DNA of 64,000 bases. It comes from Pocillopora verrucosa (taxonomy: Eukaryota > Cnidaria > Anthozoa > Scleractinia > Pocilloporidae). Of the stretch, positions 1 to 11,220 are shown in pieces. A program made the position numbers and the translations under genes. The notes below the pieces were generated by a model. That model saw only the letters and a list, made by a program, of their open reading frames with translations. It did not search any database and was not told the origin of the DNA. Each line of letters starts with the position of its first letter. Position 1 is the first letter of the stretch. The stretch lies in the NCBI RefSeq assembly GCF_036669915.1, contig NC_089321.1:7298663-7362662 (forward strand), written 5' to 3'.

Positions 1-91
1 GTAGGTAACCAAGGTGATTTTATTCAAGATGAGACAATGATCCAATGAAAACAGCTGTTAGCAGTGGGATGATATAATATATAATTAAGTC

Positions 92-211
92 TGGTCCCCA
101 TGGAAATAGTTTGTTTTGTTTTCCTGAGATTCCTGATGTTTCCCTCAACTTTGTCTTGGGAAACATCAGAACTCTCAAGAAAACAAAACTAACTAGTTTC
201 CCAAGGGACCA
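92..211. mobile_element. Foldback MITE-like hairpin in DONSON intron 1, copy 1
   Basis: About 120 bp form one long imperfect inverted repeat. The outer ends are TGGTCCC and GGGACCA. Inner arms include GATGTTTCCC paired with GGGAAACATC, separated by about 13 bases. There is no coding capacity. The same hairpin is at the matching place in the other two DONSON introns, so it predates the duplication. Calling it a MITE is inference from its shape. Confidence 0.6.
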
Positions 212-932
212 TACATTAGGTGCTTTGTTCTATATTTGGACTTTCTCTTAAACAATCATATGGGAAAAACATGCTGTTGTACATGTATTCAGCATGCTTG
301 CAACAACTGCATAATTGTGGTCAGGATTTTGATCAGGGGCAGGTGACCAAGATCAACCAATCACAGTGCTTGTTTTGTTGAGTGAAAGTCCAGGAATATA
401 ACAATGTGATTTGAGCTCCAAAATAAATTTGTATGTATGCTTACATGTACTGACCACTACAGACAAGAAATGCTCCCAGGATGCCACTGGTTTTGAGTAA
501 AATAACTGAGCTGCTGCAACCACTTGTTTAGAGAAGAATTTGTAAACATGATTGTAACATTTTAGATTTATTGTGTTTTTACAAATTTATATTCAATTAC
601 AGCAATTGAAGACTTTTCCTTGTTCACATAACCAATTGAACACCCATGGTTTGGGAAAACTCACCAAAATTATGCAAACAGTTAATGCATCATGGTTTAA
701 GTAACACAATCTTAAGCTTTCCCAACGTGCCCTGTGTTCACCTGATTTAAAGTGATTACAGGGCTAGCCCTCTAGTACTTGTGTTCATCTGGTTTCTTTT
801 TTCAGGATGTATTGAATATAATCTACCTTGAAATTACCCAACCACTTAATCAGTAATTTTACCCTTCAAAGGCTATTTTTCTCTTGAATCTAATTTTCTT
901 CATAATAACAATATTATATTATCACATCCCAG

Positions 933-2490
933 GAATTAACTTTACCATGCCGCACTTGGAGGTCAAAGGAAAGAAAGAGTCTGGGCCTGGATCTAAGGAT
1001 GAGGACTCAGACGAAGAGGAAGATGCTGAGCTTGAGAATGATTCTGATGATGAGAGTATTGACAAGTGTGAGTGGCTAGAAAGCGTGGGACTTGATAAGG
1101 AACAGTTTCCACTGTTAAACCCCAAAGTTGTTACACCACATCAGAGGAACAATCTAAGAAGCTTAGATCAACAACCAACTTCTACAGTGTTAGTGAGAGG
1201 AGTTGATACTCTTGCATTGTTTAACTTCCTACTCAACTGTAAAAGTTTAACAGCCAACACTGGACCACAAGCTCAGGTGCCACCAACACTGCTGGCCCCT
1301 GTTGCATTTGAAGGAGCCACTTTAAAGGGTCTGAAGGTAAACCAAGGGACCACGAAGCATCAAAAAGCTAAGGCTATGGCACAGGTATAGGATACATTTG
1401 ATTGATTTTCAATATTTCTTGACCTCATTCTTTACAGATGCTCTACCATCATGATAAGATCAATGATAATTCTCGCAACAATAAGGTAAAGGTTATGCTT
1501 TCTCTGGAGACTATTGGCCAAAACAGTAACATGTAACACAGTTTATTCTTGTTCCACTATTATGAAGCTACTAACAGTATTGCATAGTGATCCCCCTCCC
1601 CTCCAATGTTTTGCTAGGTTTACCTGAAAATTTTATGTTGCCAATTTAAACTAAGTGGAAAGAGGAGAAGTATCTTACCTGAAAAATGCATGCTATGACA
1701 ATAACTGTTTATGATGTCACTGGCAGCGCCTTTGGTCAATATGAAGTGAATCCTGTTCTTTGATTGGCTACCCCAACAGGCAAGATGGGCCTCTCTTGCC
1801 TGCTTGGGATTTCCCACTTTGATCCTGTGCGAAAATACATTGCATGGAAGGGACTTAAAAATTTTTTTTTCAATTTTTGGACAGTGTGGGCAATGGAGTT
1901 GCAAAAAGCTGCAGAAGACAAGAAAAACAAAGACAATATAAACTACTCTCATGGGTTTATTGTGCACAAAAAAAAAAACTTGGTCAATATGTAGCCATCT
2001 TGATCAAACAAGCTTGGTCAATAACGCACATTTATTTCCAGCACTTCAGATGATTTGTTTAGTTTACTGTGAATTTTCATTGGTTCCTTAAGATGTTTTC
2101 ATTGCTGTAATTGGTGACTATGATTACTTACTAGGTTTTGGGTTTTTCAACTCTTAAATGAAGGGTGCTCTAATTGTGATGATATCCTTTTAGTTATACA
2201 GCCTGGAGATTTCTGGTCCAATCCTTCCTGGCTGTCTGTATGAACTGTGTCATCTACTGAGGGAATCACAAGGAGGAGACTTCAAAGCCACCTTCTTTGT
2301 GCACCAACCATCAGTAGCATTTAATGTCCCAAGCATTAAAACAGAGGAAAACTATATTCAGAGTGGGTGTAATTTACAGCAAAGCATCTCACATGGACAG
2401 TGGAGACACTACCTGGAGGCAGAAAAACTTAAGGAAATGTGTTTAAAAGACCTTAGCTGCAAAGACAAACTTTTCTCTTGGACAACTTGA
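933..2490 (+). CDS. DONSON: DONSON copy 1, exons 2-4 (5' partial at window edge)
   Basis: DONSON protects replication forks and helps load the CMG helicase in the nucleus. Visible exons are 933-1384, 1438-1485 and 2194-2490 (TGA). Exon 2 opens in phase 1 with GINFTMPHLE, matching the EGIEFSLPL region of vertebrate DONSON. It then has an acidic stretch rich in D, E and S, the WLESVGLD motif (vertebrate SWLEEMGV), VLVRGVDTLALFNFLLN, and GPQAQVPPTLLAPVAFEGAT, which is the most conserved block of the family. Exon 3 is a 16-codon mini-exon with good splice sites. Exon 4 carries LYSLEISGPILPG and ends FSWTT, 98 residues, identical in protein to copies 2 and 3. All visible exons are open. The first exon must lie left of base 1, so whether this copy is complete cannot be judged. 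Confidence 0.88.
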
Positions 2491-2708
2491 GTAAGACACT
2501 GCAGCCATTTAAATAATTTTTCCACAACAAGTACAGTCGTTTGAATTTAAAATGCAGCTGGATCTTAATGGAATCAATATTTACAGGGCAGCAGAAGTGT
2601 ACTTGGCTTAACTTAATTCTAAAGGGATCTGAATTTTATAAAGGGAGCCTTTCTAACATAACCAAGGAACAAATGTTTTAATTTTATTATTTATGGGTTT
2701 ATACAGAC

Positions 2709-2714
2709 AATAAA
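2709..2714 (+). terminator. AATAAA poly(A) signal, DONSON-1
   Basis: AATAAA lies about 220 bp after the stop codon. It is conserved at 25242-25247 and 40576-40581 behind the other DONSON copies. Assignment is by motif and position only. Confidence 0.45.
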
Positions 2715-3409
2715 TTATGAGTATCCATCCGCAGACATGAAAATCATATTTTTCCAAGTGTACAGCTTGACATGAAATGTTGTATTATAATTGTAGGACT
2801 AATTAGAAATAAGAGGTACTTGTCTAATTGTTATCTAAAAATGGATAAATTGCTGTCTGGTGCTTAAGTGTCATCAAAAGCTTGCTTTCCACCAGATGGA
2901 GATTAAATTTGCTGCTTCAACAACGGGGGCCAAATCAATAAGGCCTCAATTTGCATATTTTATGATAAATAATAAAGTGTAACTGTCCATTCCACATTTT
3001 TTCTGTAAAGCAATCATGTATAACCAAAGGAGACTGTCACTTAAATAACCATAACTTCACAAACCACACCAGCATATACATCAGTCATTTCTGCAAAAAT
3101 AAAAAAAAACGCAAAACCCCTAGATTGGGAATGAAATCATTTGTTATCCTATAGCACTCATATTAGTCAAGGGCGTATTAAGTATCTCAAGGACTCTTGA
3201 TTGAATGCTTGCCATGCTACATGCTGTGATCAGTATAAGGCTACCAAAGATTCTATATCACTTGAATACCCCATGCACTTCTACTTCAGTGTATTCAACA
3301 TTAGCTGAGAGAATGTCAATACAACCAGAATTGTTTTAAAGTACAGAACAAAAACATTTATAAGTCTTTTTTCTCAAACGCCCATGTTGCAAATTCTTGC
3401 TCAAAAAGT

Positions 3410-4405
3410 GAAAAGATCATAGACAGGCCTACACAGACTCCCCTGTGTGGTTTTACGTTTGCGACGCAAAAGCCTTTAATTAAAGCTTCGCTGTGACGAG
3501 TATGTCTTTGAGCGATTTACCTCTTTTGTATGATATAATCGGAGGCGTTTTGAAAATTGTGTTCAGCAGTGGCTGATTTTGGATGAGGTTCCATTCTTGC
3601 ATCAGTATTTGTTGTAAATGTTTAACCCCTGGGTGGTATGCTGTCACAAAAGGCAATATTTTGCCTTTAGTTTTTTTGGTTTGTTTTTTAAGTGTCGACT
3701 GCCTTGCGGCAAACGAGACCTCAGATAACGTTTTTTCAATTAGGCTTTTTGGGTAACAGTATTTACAATGTTCCTCAAGGGCGAACGTGATCTTTCACGT
3801 GTATTTACATTGTATTGTGATCGAGACTTGGCAATATTAGCCTTTTCAAGTTTGTTCTTGTGACTAACAAGTCTACGCTGATGGAAGCGCACTAGGGCGC
3901 TAACGTATTGTTCTTCGGCGTGACTTTTAATAGCGCTTATTTCCTGTCGAAAGGTTTCGTCAGGCGTGACGTTTGCCTTCGCCTTGTCTTGAAGCGACTT
4001 AGGGCAAGTCTTTTGTTGTAAGTGTCTCTCCAGTTTTAAAATGGAGGTTTCAGTTTTTTGCTTCTTGAACTGGATAGCGCTGATAGTGTCTTCATGTTTC
4101 CTCTTCCTTGGCTGCCGCGTGGATCGGCTATTCCTCGGAAGGTTTTCTTTTTGACGGCTTCCTTTTTGAAGGCGTAGACCTTCGTTGCTGCGTTGTTTGG
4201 CTAATGCAGCTTTATGCCTTGGCTCGAGTTGTGATGCTGGAGGGCTATCCTCTGGGTCCGGTTCTAGGTTCGGATCAGTGTACGTTAATTCCATCGCCTC
4301 GTCCAGATTTGGACGGTAGTCTGGCGTTTTTGGTGGCCGCAATGGTGTTTCAAAAGCTGACATCTTTTTCAGGTAAAACTGAAAGTGAAGTATATCGTCT
4401 AGCAT
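3410..4405 (-). mobile_element. Penelope-like retroelement copy 1, internally deleted
   Basis: This is the decayed relative of the element at 26049-28920. On the minus strand the open stretch 4405-3740 encodes the basic, coiled N-terminal region of a Penelope-like protein (starting MLDDILHFQF). About 1.95 kb, holding the rest of the ORF and the whole reverse transcriptase, is missing. The deletion joins sequence equivalent to 26398 directly to 28350, near base 3756, with a CA microhomology. It keeps a 72-bp piece (near 4160-4232) that the second copy has lost. Non-functional. Confidence 0.75.
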
Positions 4406-4439
4406 TTTCCCATCCCCGTTGCCTTAAACAAACGCATGC

Positions 4440-4800
4440 ACTCATAAATCTTCCCTTGCTGACTTGAACCCCGCGTGTTAACTTGAATAAAAACCGATTT
4501 CCCCAGGATTTCCATCAAACATTTCTAGCAGTTTTATCCACGGTAACTCAAACCCTCGATAACTCGAGCTTCCCGCCAACTCAGGTAATTTTCAGTAATT
4601 TTGTGTTCCGTTTTCATTCGACTTCTCTGTAATTGAATTGTATTAAAATGTATACTGTATAAGACGAAAAACAGTAAACACCGTTTTTCCCTCATTCCCG
4701 AGCCCTTGTTTTCAATTCCCGTTAACTCGAACTCCCGGTAACTCAATGGAACCTTCTTCAATTCTCCTTAAAGGTTCAAGTTATCGGGAGTCGATTGCAT
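4440..4800. mobile_element. Pogo/Tigger-like MITE remnant, block 1
   Basis: The region is dense with the words TAACTCGAA and CTCCCGATAACT in both orientations. The right end reads as the reverse complement of a terminal repeat of type TCGACTCCCGATAACTTG. This fits a non-autonomous pogo/Tigger-type element, but the left end and target duplication are not clear. Block 3 carries a further insertion inside this element. Confidence 0.4.
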
Positions 4801-5282
4801 TTATTTTTCGTATTGGATTTCATTTCGATCAAACTTTTGCTCATTTCCTCTCTAACTGATCGGAAACTCTTTATTTACAGGTGGTAAGGGAATAAATACT
4901 GTAGAACCGGAAAACAAGCAGCAGAGTTCAAACAATGGTTTGAACCAATGAACTAAGTTTGACTTGCCATAATGTAAATTGTAAATAGGATTTAAGTAAG
5001 TTAGTTCTCAAAGCAGACATTTCAATTCATGATTATTTCTAAGTTTCGTGAAAAAATTGGACCTAATGGGTCTGGGGGAAATCCGGTTTATCTCAGTGAC
5101 GTAATTTTTCATTATGCACGTTCAGTTGAAAATAAACAGACCTCCCCCCCCAAAAAAAACAAAACAAAACAAAATCAAAAAGAAAAGTGTAATAACTAGT
5201 TGCGATCGTAAAACAACTACCAACTGAAAAAATAGAAAAAACAGAAAAACCATGGAAATAGCTTCCATTTGTTAACTTATTT

Positions 5283-5764
5283 CATCGAGGTGCTGGTAAG
5301 AATAGCGATGATCCAAGTGAAAAGAATAAGGAACTGACACAGCTTTGAACTGATCAGTTAGGGACGGAGGGAAAAATATACATCTCCAAATCGATTGAAT
5401 GCTATTAAAACTAGGCTCTGAATAGACACACTAAAGCAGATATCTCCCAAGAAGACAGTCAGCTTTCACAACGCATCTCTAAGAGGACCGCTGATCAACC
5501 AGGAGCCGAGCGTTTGTGTTGTCTGTAAAAAAGGAAAAAAAGAAACAGAAGATCGGATATGGCCATATTTACCAAGAAAAAGTTGGTAGGCTTTCTCATG
5601 GATCTAGTTTTGTGGACAATTGTTGCAATGAAAAAACTTCCAGACACTGAGAAAACAAGTAACAGGCCGCAAAAAAAGGTTTTACCAATCCTCTTTACTA
5701 CTGGATTCAAGCAGTTCAGTGTTACTGGTGTTCTGTTCACCGTCGCACTAACGTTTGCCGACAT
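5283..5764 (-). pseudogene. Class A GPCR pseudogene (psi-II), block 1
   Basis: The reading starts MSANVSATVN at 5764 and gives TM1 and TM2 (FLVNMAISDLLF) of a GPCR related to the intact neighbour. The frame then shifts by one base after TM2. Downstream the other frame gives ISGPLRDAL, stop, then SIQSLVLIAFNRF (TM3 with NRF for DRF), and a further stop inside SLRP*LISSKLC before TM4. TM5-TM7 are absent. The frameshift and the SLRP* stop are also in blocks 2 and 3, so the gene was dead before the block was duplicated. The stop just after ISGPLRDAL is specific to this copy. Confidence 0.8.
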
Positions 5765-5829
5765 TCTTGGAACTGTAGGATCAGTGTCGTCTTCAGCAAG
5801 ATGCTCTCTAACTCTAGAAGCCAACTATT

Positions 5830-7715
5830 CTTTTATAACGAAAAAATAGAACAAAATTTATACTTCATTTGTACTTTAACTATTCGATGCAAAATTCGAT
5901 CTTTTGTACTTCAACAACAATTTTTACAATTGTAACCAAAATTGGAGACAGAGAAAAATAGGTTCCCTAATTTTTAGATGCAAGGATATCTTACAGATGC
6001 TTATATCTATTTTGTTTGATTTTCAATCTGCGCTAATCCTCCTACCTTACACACCCCAAACTAATAATTCGCACCAAAACATCAATTAAAACCCGACAGA
6101 TGGCCAGCTGTTATTCAGAATAGGTTAGGCATGTAATAGTTTTTGAATCAAATCGTTTCGCTCATTTTATGCTAAGTAGCTAGTTCTGCGATGTATTTGC
6201 TTTTTCGAAACAGCCTTTCATAAGTGTTTCATGTAATGCTCTCTGAATTTTTTTCGTATTTCATCACAATTCTATTCTGTGAGACTTTTGTTTCATACAG
6301 AAAGGCATTCCGCGTTTTGGGATATTCCGCTATTTCACTTCTTAAGACGGGTTTTGGGATATTCCGCCATTCAACTATTCCGCCGTTCTACCGTTCACGG
6401 TTCCAGTGTTCTATCATTCCATTGAATAGGGTCACCCTGTAATTTAGCGGCTCTTTTGGGCATATGTCGCTCATTGAAACGGTAAAATGTTCTCTTTCCA
6501 AAGTTTCCATGATATGCAGATCACACCTATTGATATATTTTTGCGCGGAAAATATGAGACTCACGAGAGTCAGACAGCTTTGCTACCCTCTACACGGTTT
6601 CCATTATGAGCCCAAGCAACTTCGACATACGCAGTAAAATTTGTAGATGCTTTTTAGGCTCTCTCCCCGTTATGAGGCTCACAGGAGTCAGACAAGTTCT
6701 GAGCCTGCACTTTGCTTACGGTCATATATACTTTTAGTTACAGTCCTCATCATTAGGTCGCCCTCTTCTTCTCCAGGGTTTGTCCCTCTCAGAAGAACGT
6801 CAAAAGTTCGATTTTTAATGAGAATTTTTTTAAATTCGGTTGGCCTCCTAATAGACTCTGTCAAATTTACTCTAAATGTAAAAAAATATGACTAAAGGTT
6901 TTTAAAGTTAACTCAGTACTCGTTAGAATTCAGGAAGTGAGGCAATTTTTGATCCATTAGGGTTTTTTTCCCCAAAAACTCTAATTTTCCATAAAAAGGA
7001 ATGACCGTGATGACAAATAATCTGAAGCTGAAGCAGAAGCAGAACCAGTTCCCATTGCTTTCTTGATAATATTTATTTGTAATATTAGATGTCAAGTAGA
7101 TTTTACTTTTTCTTTTTCCATCACATATTGATTGGAAACCTCTCTATTTTACACGAAGAGTGTAAAACTTTAATAACCGCAAACTGTACACAATAGAACC
7201 GAAATCCTCAAGTCAGAGTTCAAAAAACGGTTTGAACCGTTGAACAAAGTTTCTCTTGCTATAAGGTAAACTAACGTAAATGAATGAAATAAATATTATT
7301 TTCAAGTTTTGGGAAACAACTGGATTTAACGTATCCTATAGAGATCGCAGTAAATCATCTCGGTAAATACGTTGTCCTTTTTCATGCACAGCTGAAAATA
7401 GATAAACAAGGAAAAAAGGAAAAATCGTAATACTCTCTTCTTTTTATTAACTGAATTTCACTGAGTGCTACTTCAAACATTCTAGATGCAATAAAGCGAG
7501 GCTCCTCTAGAATCAGATAGATATAGGATTTCCGTAAGAGCTTGGCTGTTATCTTCGATATGATATGCTAGATACAAGAGTTTACAAAAAAGTTTGACCT
7601 TACAAGTTAGAAAAACAAAAACAGATTGAAAATATGGGAAACCAATTGTTGGCATGGGAAACAAATTTTATTCCTCGAATAATGCTGAACAGTATGCAAA
7701 AGATTGGGGCGACAA
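5830..7715. other. Non-coding part of module G, block 1
   Basis: No gene is visible in this 1.9-kb stretch between the pseudogene and the intact GPCR. It is nearly identical to 15306-17156 and 30557-32414. It holds two degenerate copies of a GGGATATTCCGC repeat at about 6318-6400 and paired direct repeats with AGACTCACGAGAGTCAGAC / AGGCTCACAGGAGTCAGAC at about 6554-6700. Short ORFs here are not conserved in length between blocks. Confidence 0.55.
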
Positions 7716-8720
7716 CTATGTCAGGGCAGCTTCATTGGTGGAGAAACAGCCGAGGAGGTTCTTAAGACCTTGACGATAATTACCGCTGAATATGAAACAG
7801 ATACAAGGGTTTACAGCGCAGTATGATCGAACCAGAATGATAGTAATATGTGCAGAGTATTGGAAGGCACAAGATGACATCATGGCGCTGTCTGATAAAA
7901 ACAAGAATAAGAAGAAAATGATACAGGATGGCAGCCAGCATACTGCAAAAGCGAACACGATGGCAACGGACATCTTCAGAGCATTTCTCTCTCTCTTCAA
8001 GCGCTGTTTTCTTGCGTTTACTGAAGGCTCACCTGGAATCTTCTGCGATTTAATTCTTACGGCAATGGAAAAGTAAAATATGGCAATCAAAACCAAAGGG
8101 ACATAGAGGAATACAATGATCGTTACCAGAGTGTAGTTTTTAATCGATGAGGACTCTCTAAATTTGTCGTTCAACTCCCGCTGACAAACCAGCCTTTCTG
8201 TATTGTCGACAACTTTCCACACAAGCAATTGTGGGCAACAGACTGCCATGGCGACGACCCAAATTACGAGAATGAAGAGCCTGCATCGCTTTGAACTGAT
8301 CAGTGAGGGACGGAGAGGAAATACCACAGCTACAAATCGATCCACTGCTATCAGAACGAGGCTCTGAACGGACACAACAATGGAGACATCAGTAACGAAA
8401 TACCTTAGTCTACACAACGCTTGGCCAAATGGACCGCTGAGCAGCCAGTGGCTGGCTGCGTTTAACCTTACAAAAAGTGCAGGAAAACAGATAATCGAGA
8501 ACAACAGATCGGATATTGCCATGTTTACAATCAAAATGTTGATTGGTGTTCTCAGAGCTTTTTCCTTGTAGACAATAATTCCAATGAGGATATTTCCAGC
8601 CAGCGACACAACAAATAGCAGACAGTAGGCAAAGGTTTCACCAATTCTTGTCGCTGTGGGGTTGAAGCAGCTCGACATGGACTGTGTTCCATTCATCGTT
8701 GCTGTCACGTTTGCTGACAT
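7716..8720 (-). CDS. Class A (rhodopsin-like) GPCR, copy 1
   Basis: An intact single-exon seven-transmembrane receptor of 334 residues in the plasma membrane, ATG at 8720. The N-terminus has N-glycosylation sites (NVT, NGT). TM1 carries GNILIG, TM2 has NMAISDLLF (D2.50), and TM3 ends in DRF instead of DRY. ICL2 has FPLRPSLISSKRC, TM6 has CWLP, and TM7 has NPCIC in place of NPxxY, followed by NYRQGLKNLL. An in-frame TAG shortly upstream supports this ATG. It resembles the lineage-expanded cnidarian peptide/amine-receptor-like GPCRs. No ligand can be assigned. By eye it differs from copy 3 at about 40 of 334 residues, mostly in TM3 and TM4-TM7, while the N-terminus to TM1 and ICL3 are the same. 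Confidence 0.9.
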   Translation of the reverse strand: MSANVTATMNGTQSMSSCFNPTATRIGETFAYCLLFVVSLAGNILIGIIVYKEKALRTPINILIVNMAISDLLFSIICFPALFVRLNAASHWLLSGPFGQALCRLRYFVTDVSIVVSVQSLVLIAVDRFVAVVFPLRPSLISSKRCRLFILVIWVVAMAVCCPQLLVWKVVDNTERLVCQRELNDKFRESSSIKNYTLVTIIVFLYVPLVLIAIFYFSIAVRIKSQKIPGEPSVNARKQRLKRERNALKMSVAIVFAFAVCWLPSCIIFFLFLFLSDSAMMSSCAFQYSAHITIILVRSYCAVNPCICFIFSGNYRQGLKNLLGCFSTNEAALT

Positions 8721-10039
8721 ATTGCAGTGCCAGGAGATCAGTTTTGTTTTCAGCCAGCAGCTCTACGAAGGCCACTTATATTCTACCAAAGCAGGAAAAA
8801 AAACATAGCTTATGAATCATATCTATCTATATAAATAAAACATGCTTAATTATTAAACATGGCTAGAAATTTAGGCAAATCGGCAGTCTACACCCGAAAC
8901 TTCCCCCAACAGATAACCAGAGTGGAGTTTAATAACTTTCGTTCGGAGTTATATTATCGAGATACTTTTCCAATTCAGAGTATGGTTGGAGAAAAAAGGA
9001 CAATTTTCGAAAGTTCTAAGTTGTTCCTATTATTAAAATTATTATTGTTACTATTGACAAAATGATGAGAAAAAGACTCCAGAAACATCCCAGCAACAGA
9101 TGTTTACTGATAATGATCACGTATTGAAGCAAGCGAAATAATCTAATGACAATGTTCTACACCCACATTTTTATTAAGAATTCATTTTTATTAAGGATTC
9201 ATTTTTAATTATTTTGTCATCGAAAGTTTAATCCAGCCTGGAACTTACTCAGAAGGCTCGTTACTCAATTGACTGGTTGGAGGTTTTTCAAGTACATTTT
9301 ACGGATTTTCACGAAGTTGTAATGAAAGGGAAGGGCTCAGGACAATTTTTATGTCAAGTGGGGAGTTTTCTTTTGCCACGAAGAGAATTTGTACGTCGCT
9401 GAACAGAATTTTACAGCTGCTGAAGCTGGTGGAAAAAAATAGGCAAATAAAGCATCCAGCACTATGCTCGAGGAGATAAAACAGCCGAGCAGATCGTGTA
9501 AAGGATTGGTGCTGAAGAGTTCCTCTTCCAGCTTTCCATGTGAACGACAATTTTTTCTATGAAAAAAAGAAAGAAAAAGATGAAGGAAATAGATAAATGC
9601 TCATATTGCCTATTTTCGCACTTAATGAATAACGATTCACAGCCCGAAGAGAATAAGTGGGCGTTAAAGCTAACAACAATATTGTTTAATGTTCTGTGCT
9701 CCGTCGATATGTCAATTAGGCATTCCTTCTCTCATCAATACCATCTAAGAAATGGGTCCGAAAGTTTCAGAAAATTTACGTGATCGTCGCCGAACAGAAT
9801 TACTCAGCTGCTGAAGTCGGTGGAAGGAGGCCAGATAAAGCTTCCGCTCTGCCTGAGGGGGGAGGACAGTTGGTTCACTTGCACGTGATCATACCGTATA
9901 AATGATATTTACAGCGCCTTTATCATCAAGCTTCTCATTCAGTGAATAAGTTATTAAATTCGAGATCGTTTTTGCGCAGAAGAAAAAGAATAAATAAAAC
10001 AAAGGCAGTTCCAGGACATTTTGACAGGGAGATCGAAAA
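8721..10039. other. Non-coding upstream region of GPCR copy 1
   Basis: No gene is seen. A TATATAGATAG-rich stretch at 8820-8835 lies upstream of the GPCR start on the minus strand and could be promoter. The rest is AT-rich and shared with blocks 2 and 3. The segment 8850-9040 is missing in block 2, where a ribozyme-like element (18279-18350) takes its place. Confidence 0.45.
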
Positions 10040-10200
10040 TAACTTCAGACCTTCAGGTTACGCGCTTCCATGCTCTAGAGCATCGGCTGCGGAATCCGAT
10101 GGTGGAGGTTCGATTCCTCACGGGGACTCCGAATGTTTTCTTTGTCCCACGCTCGTGACAAGACGAAAAACATCTTTTTCTATTTCCTTACCGAGCTCAA
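10040..10200 (+). mobile_element. tRNA-derived SINE-like unit, block 1
   Basis: A tRNA-like 3' half is visible: GAGCATCGG, a G-rich anticodon-like loop, ATCCGATGG, then a good box B, GGTTCGATTCC (10107-10117). The 5' half is degenerate. A body with GACAAGACGAAAAACATC follows and is conserved in all three blocks. The anticodon-like loop is one base too long for a working tRNA, so a SINE or tRNA pseudogene is more likely. Confidence 0.5.
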
Positions 10201-10220
10201 AACTTACCGTCTCTCATATT

Positions 10221-10580
10221 CTATTTACAAATAATGATAATGTATTGAAAGGCAATCAACAGCATAGGCATATAGTAAAGTGCTTTTATATTTGCCACGA
10301 CGTAGTCTAAGAATTCAGAAGTATCTCTGAAGATATTTTCCCAGTGAGGCTCACACTCTATCACTGCTGTGGGATACTGAACAAGTTCATTAGCGATAAA
10401 GAAAAGGGACTGGATGGCCATGGCGATAATCCAAGTACCCAGGATGAACAAGGAACACCGCTTTGAGTTGACGAACGGAGAATGGAAGGGATATACCACA
10501 GCACCAAATCGATCTACTGCTATTAGAACCAGGCTCTATAGCAGCGGAGACTTCCGAGAGAAAGACACCAACTTACACAG
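10221..10580 (-). pseudogene. GPCR fragment TM3-TM5 (psi-III), block 1
   Basis: The minus strand reads SLVLIAVDRFGAVVYPFHSP, then NSKRCSLFILGTWIIAMAIQ (TM4), an extracellular loop with CEPHW, and TM5 ending IAFQYIIIICK and a stop. TM1-2 and TM6-7 are not adjacent, and a stop precedes SLVLIAV. It is a third, more diverged paralogue of the GPCR family, reduced to a fragment. Block 3 has additionally lost the DRF segment. Confidence 0.75.
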
Positions 10581-10624
10581 GACAAAAGCTCCAATTTGTT
10601 TTGTTTTGTTTTTGTTCTCTTTGG

Positions 10625-11220
10625 TCGAGGGAAAGAAACCACTGTTTTTCTCGTGTAAATATTACCCACGCAAAATAAAATTGTCTCTACATTGCAGCCG
10701 GTTTGCAAGGGGCATGGATCTTTGAATATCCGCATCATATGACTTTGTACTGCGTGTCGTTTTTATTCCATTTTATCATTCATAACGACCAATCTTTTCA
10801 CAGGCTAAGAAAATTTACGATGGAAAATTTTGGAGAATTTGTTATTTTACATGCACTAGTTTAATTTGCGTCTGTCTAAAAAAACCACAAAGTTAAGGGA
10901 AACGAAATTTTGTCCGAAATAGGCTAGTAGCTGTCAGCTGTTAAAACTGATATTCCATAATCATGGCGCTATTTGCATTAAACAGCGTCTTGAATATTCT
11001 CCTAATTGGTACAAGCCGTAACCGGCGATATTTGAAGTCGTTTTGCTCGTCAATTTACGGAGTTATGTGTGATGAACTTATTTCAAGACGATTATTGAAC
11101 GTCAAAATTCTTGACGCTTCGGAACGTAGAGATCAATAAATGTCAAGTGAATCCAGTTTTATTACCGTCGTTGTTAACAATTGGAATTTGGAAAAACTTA
11201 GAAGAACATTACAGGGATCA
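10625..11220. repeat. About 600-bp module, single copy in block 1
   Basis: It runs from TCGAGGGAAAGAAACC to ACATTACAGGGATCA. It is tandemly doubled in blocks 2 and 3 but single here. I see no coding content. Confidence 0.75.

Larger units (their letters stand above)
1..3409 (+). repeat. Segmental duplication, module D copy 1 (DONSON, 5' part outside window)
   Basis: This segment recurs at about 22527-26048 and 37870-41269 with near-identical sequence, including introns and 3' flank. It starts inside DONSON intron 1, so the first exon of this copy lies left of the window. The homology ends at a run reading CTCAAAAAGT. After that run copies 1 and 2 enter Penelope-like sequence, while copy 3 enters unique DNA. 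From 2491 to 3409 there is 3' UTR and AT-rich flank, and I see no gene there. Confidence 0.9.

Noticed and set aside
922-1125. Serine-rich minus-strand frame
   Set aside because: It is the antisense of the acidic stretch of DONSON exon 2. A serine run opposite GA-rich codons is expected.
1620-1967. Minus-strand open frame of 115 codons in DONSON intron 3, repeated in copies 2 and 3
   Set aside because: It lies wholly in an intron. Its frame differs between copies through poly(T) length changes, and it has no recognisable domain.
7792-8076. Plus-strand frame of 94 codons, conserved in three blocks
   Set aside because: It is antisense to the GPCR TM5-TM7 region. Its conservation follows from the receptor.
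9299-9550. Minus-strand frame in module G, also at 18654-18854 and 34005-34292
   Set aside because: Length and frame differ between blocks and the sequence is low-grade hydrophobic. It is not a receptor tail that I can support.
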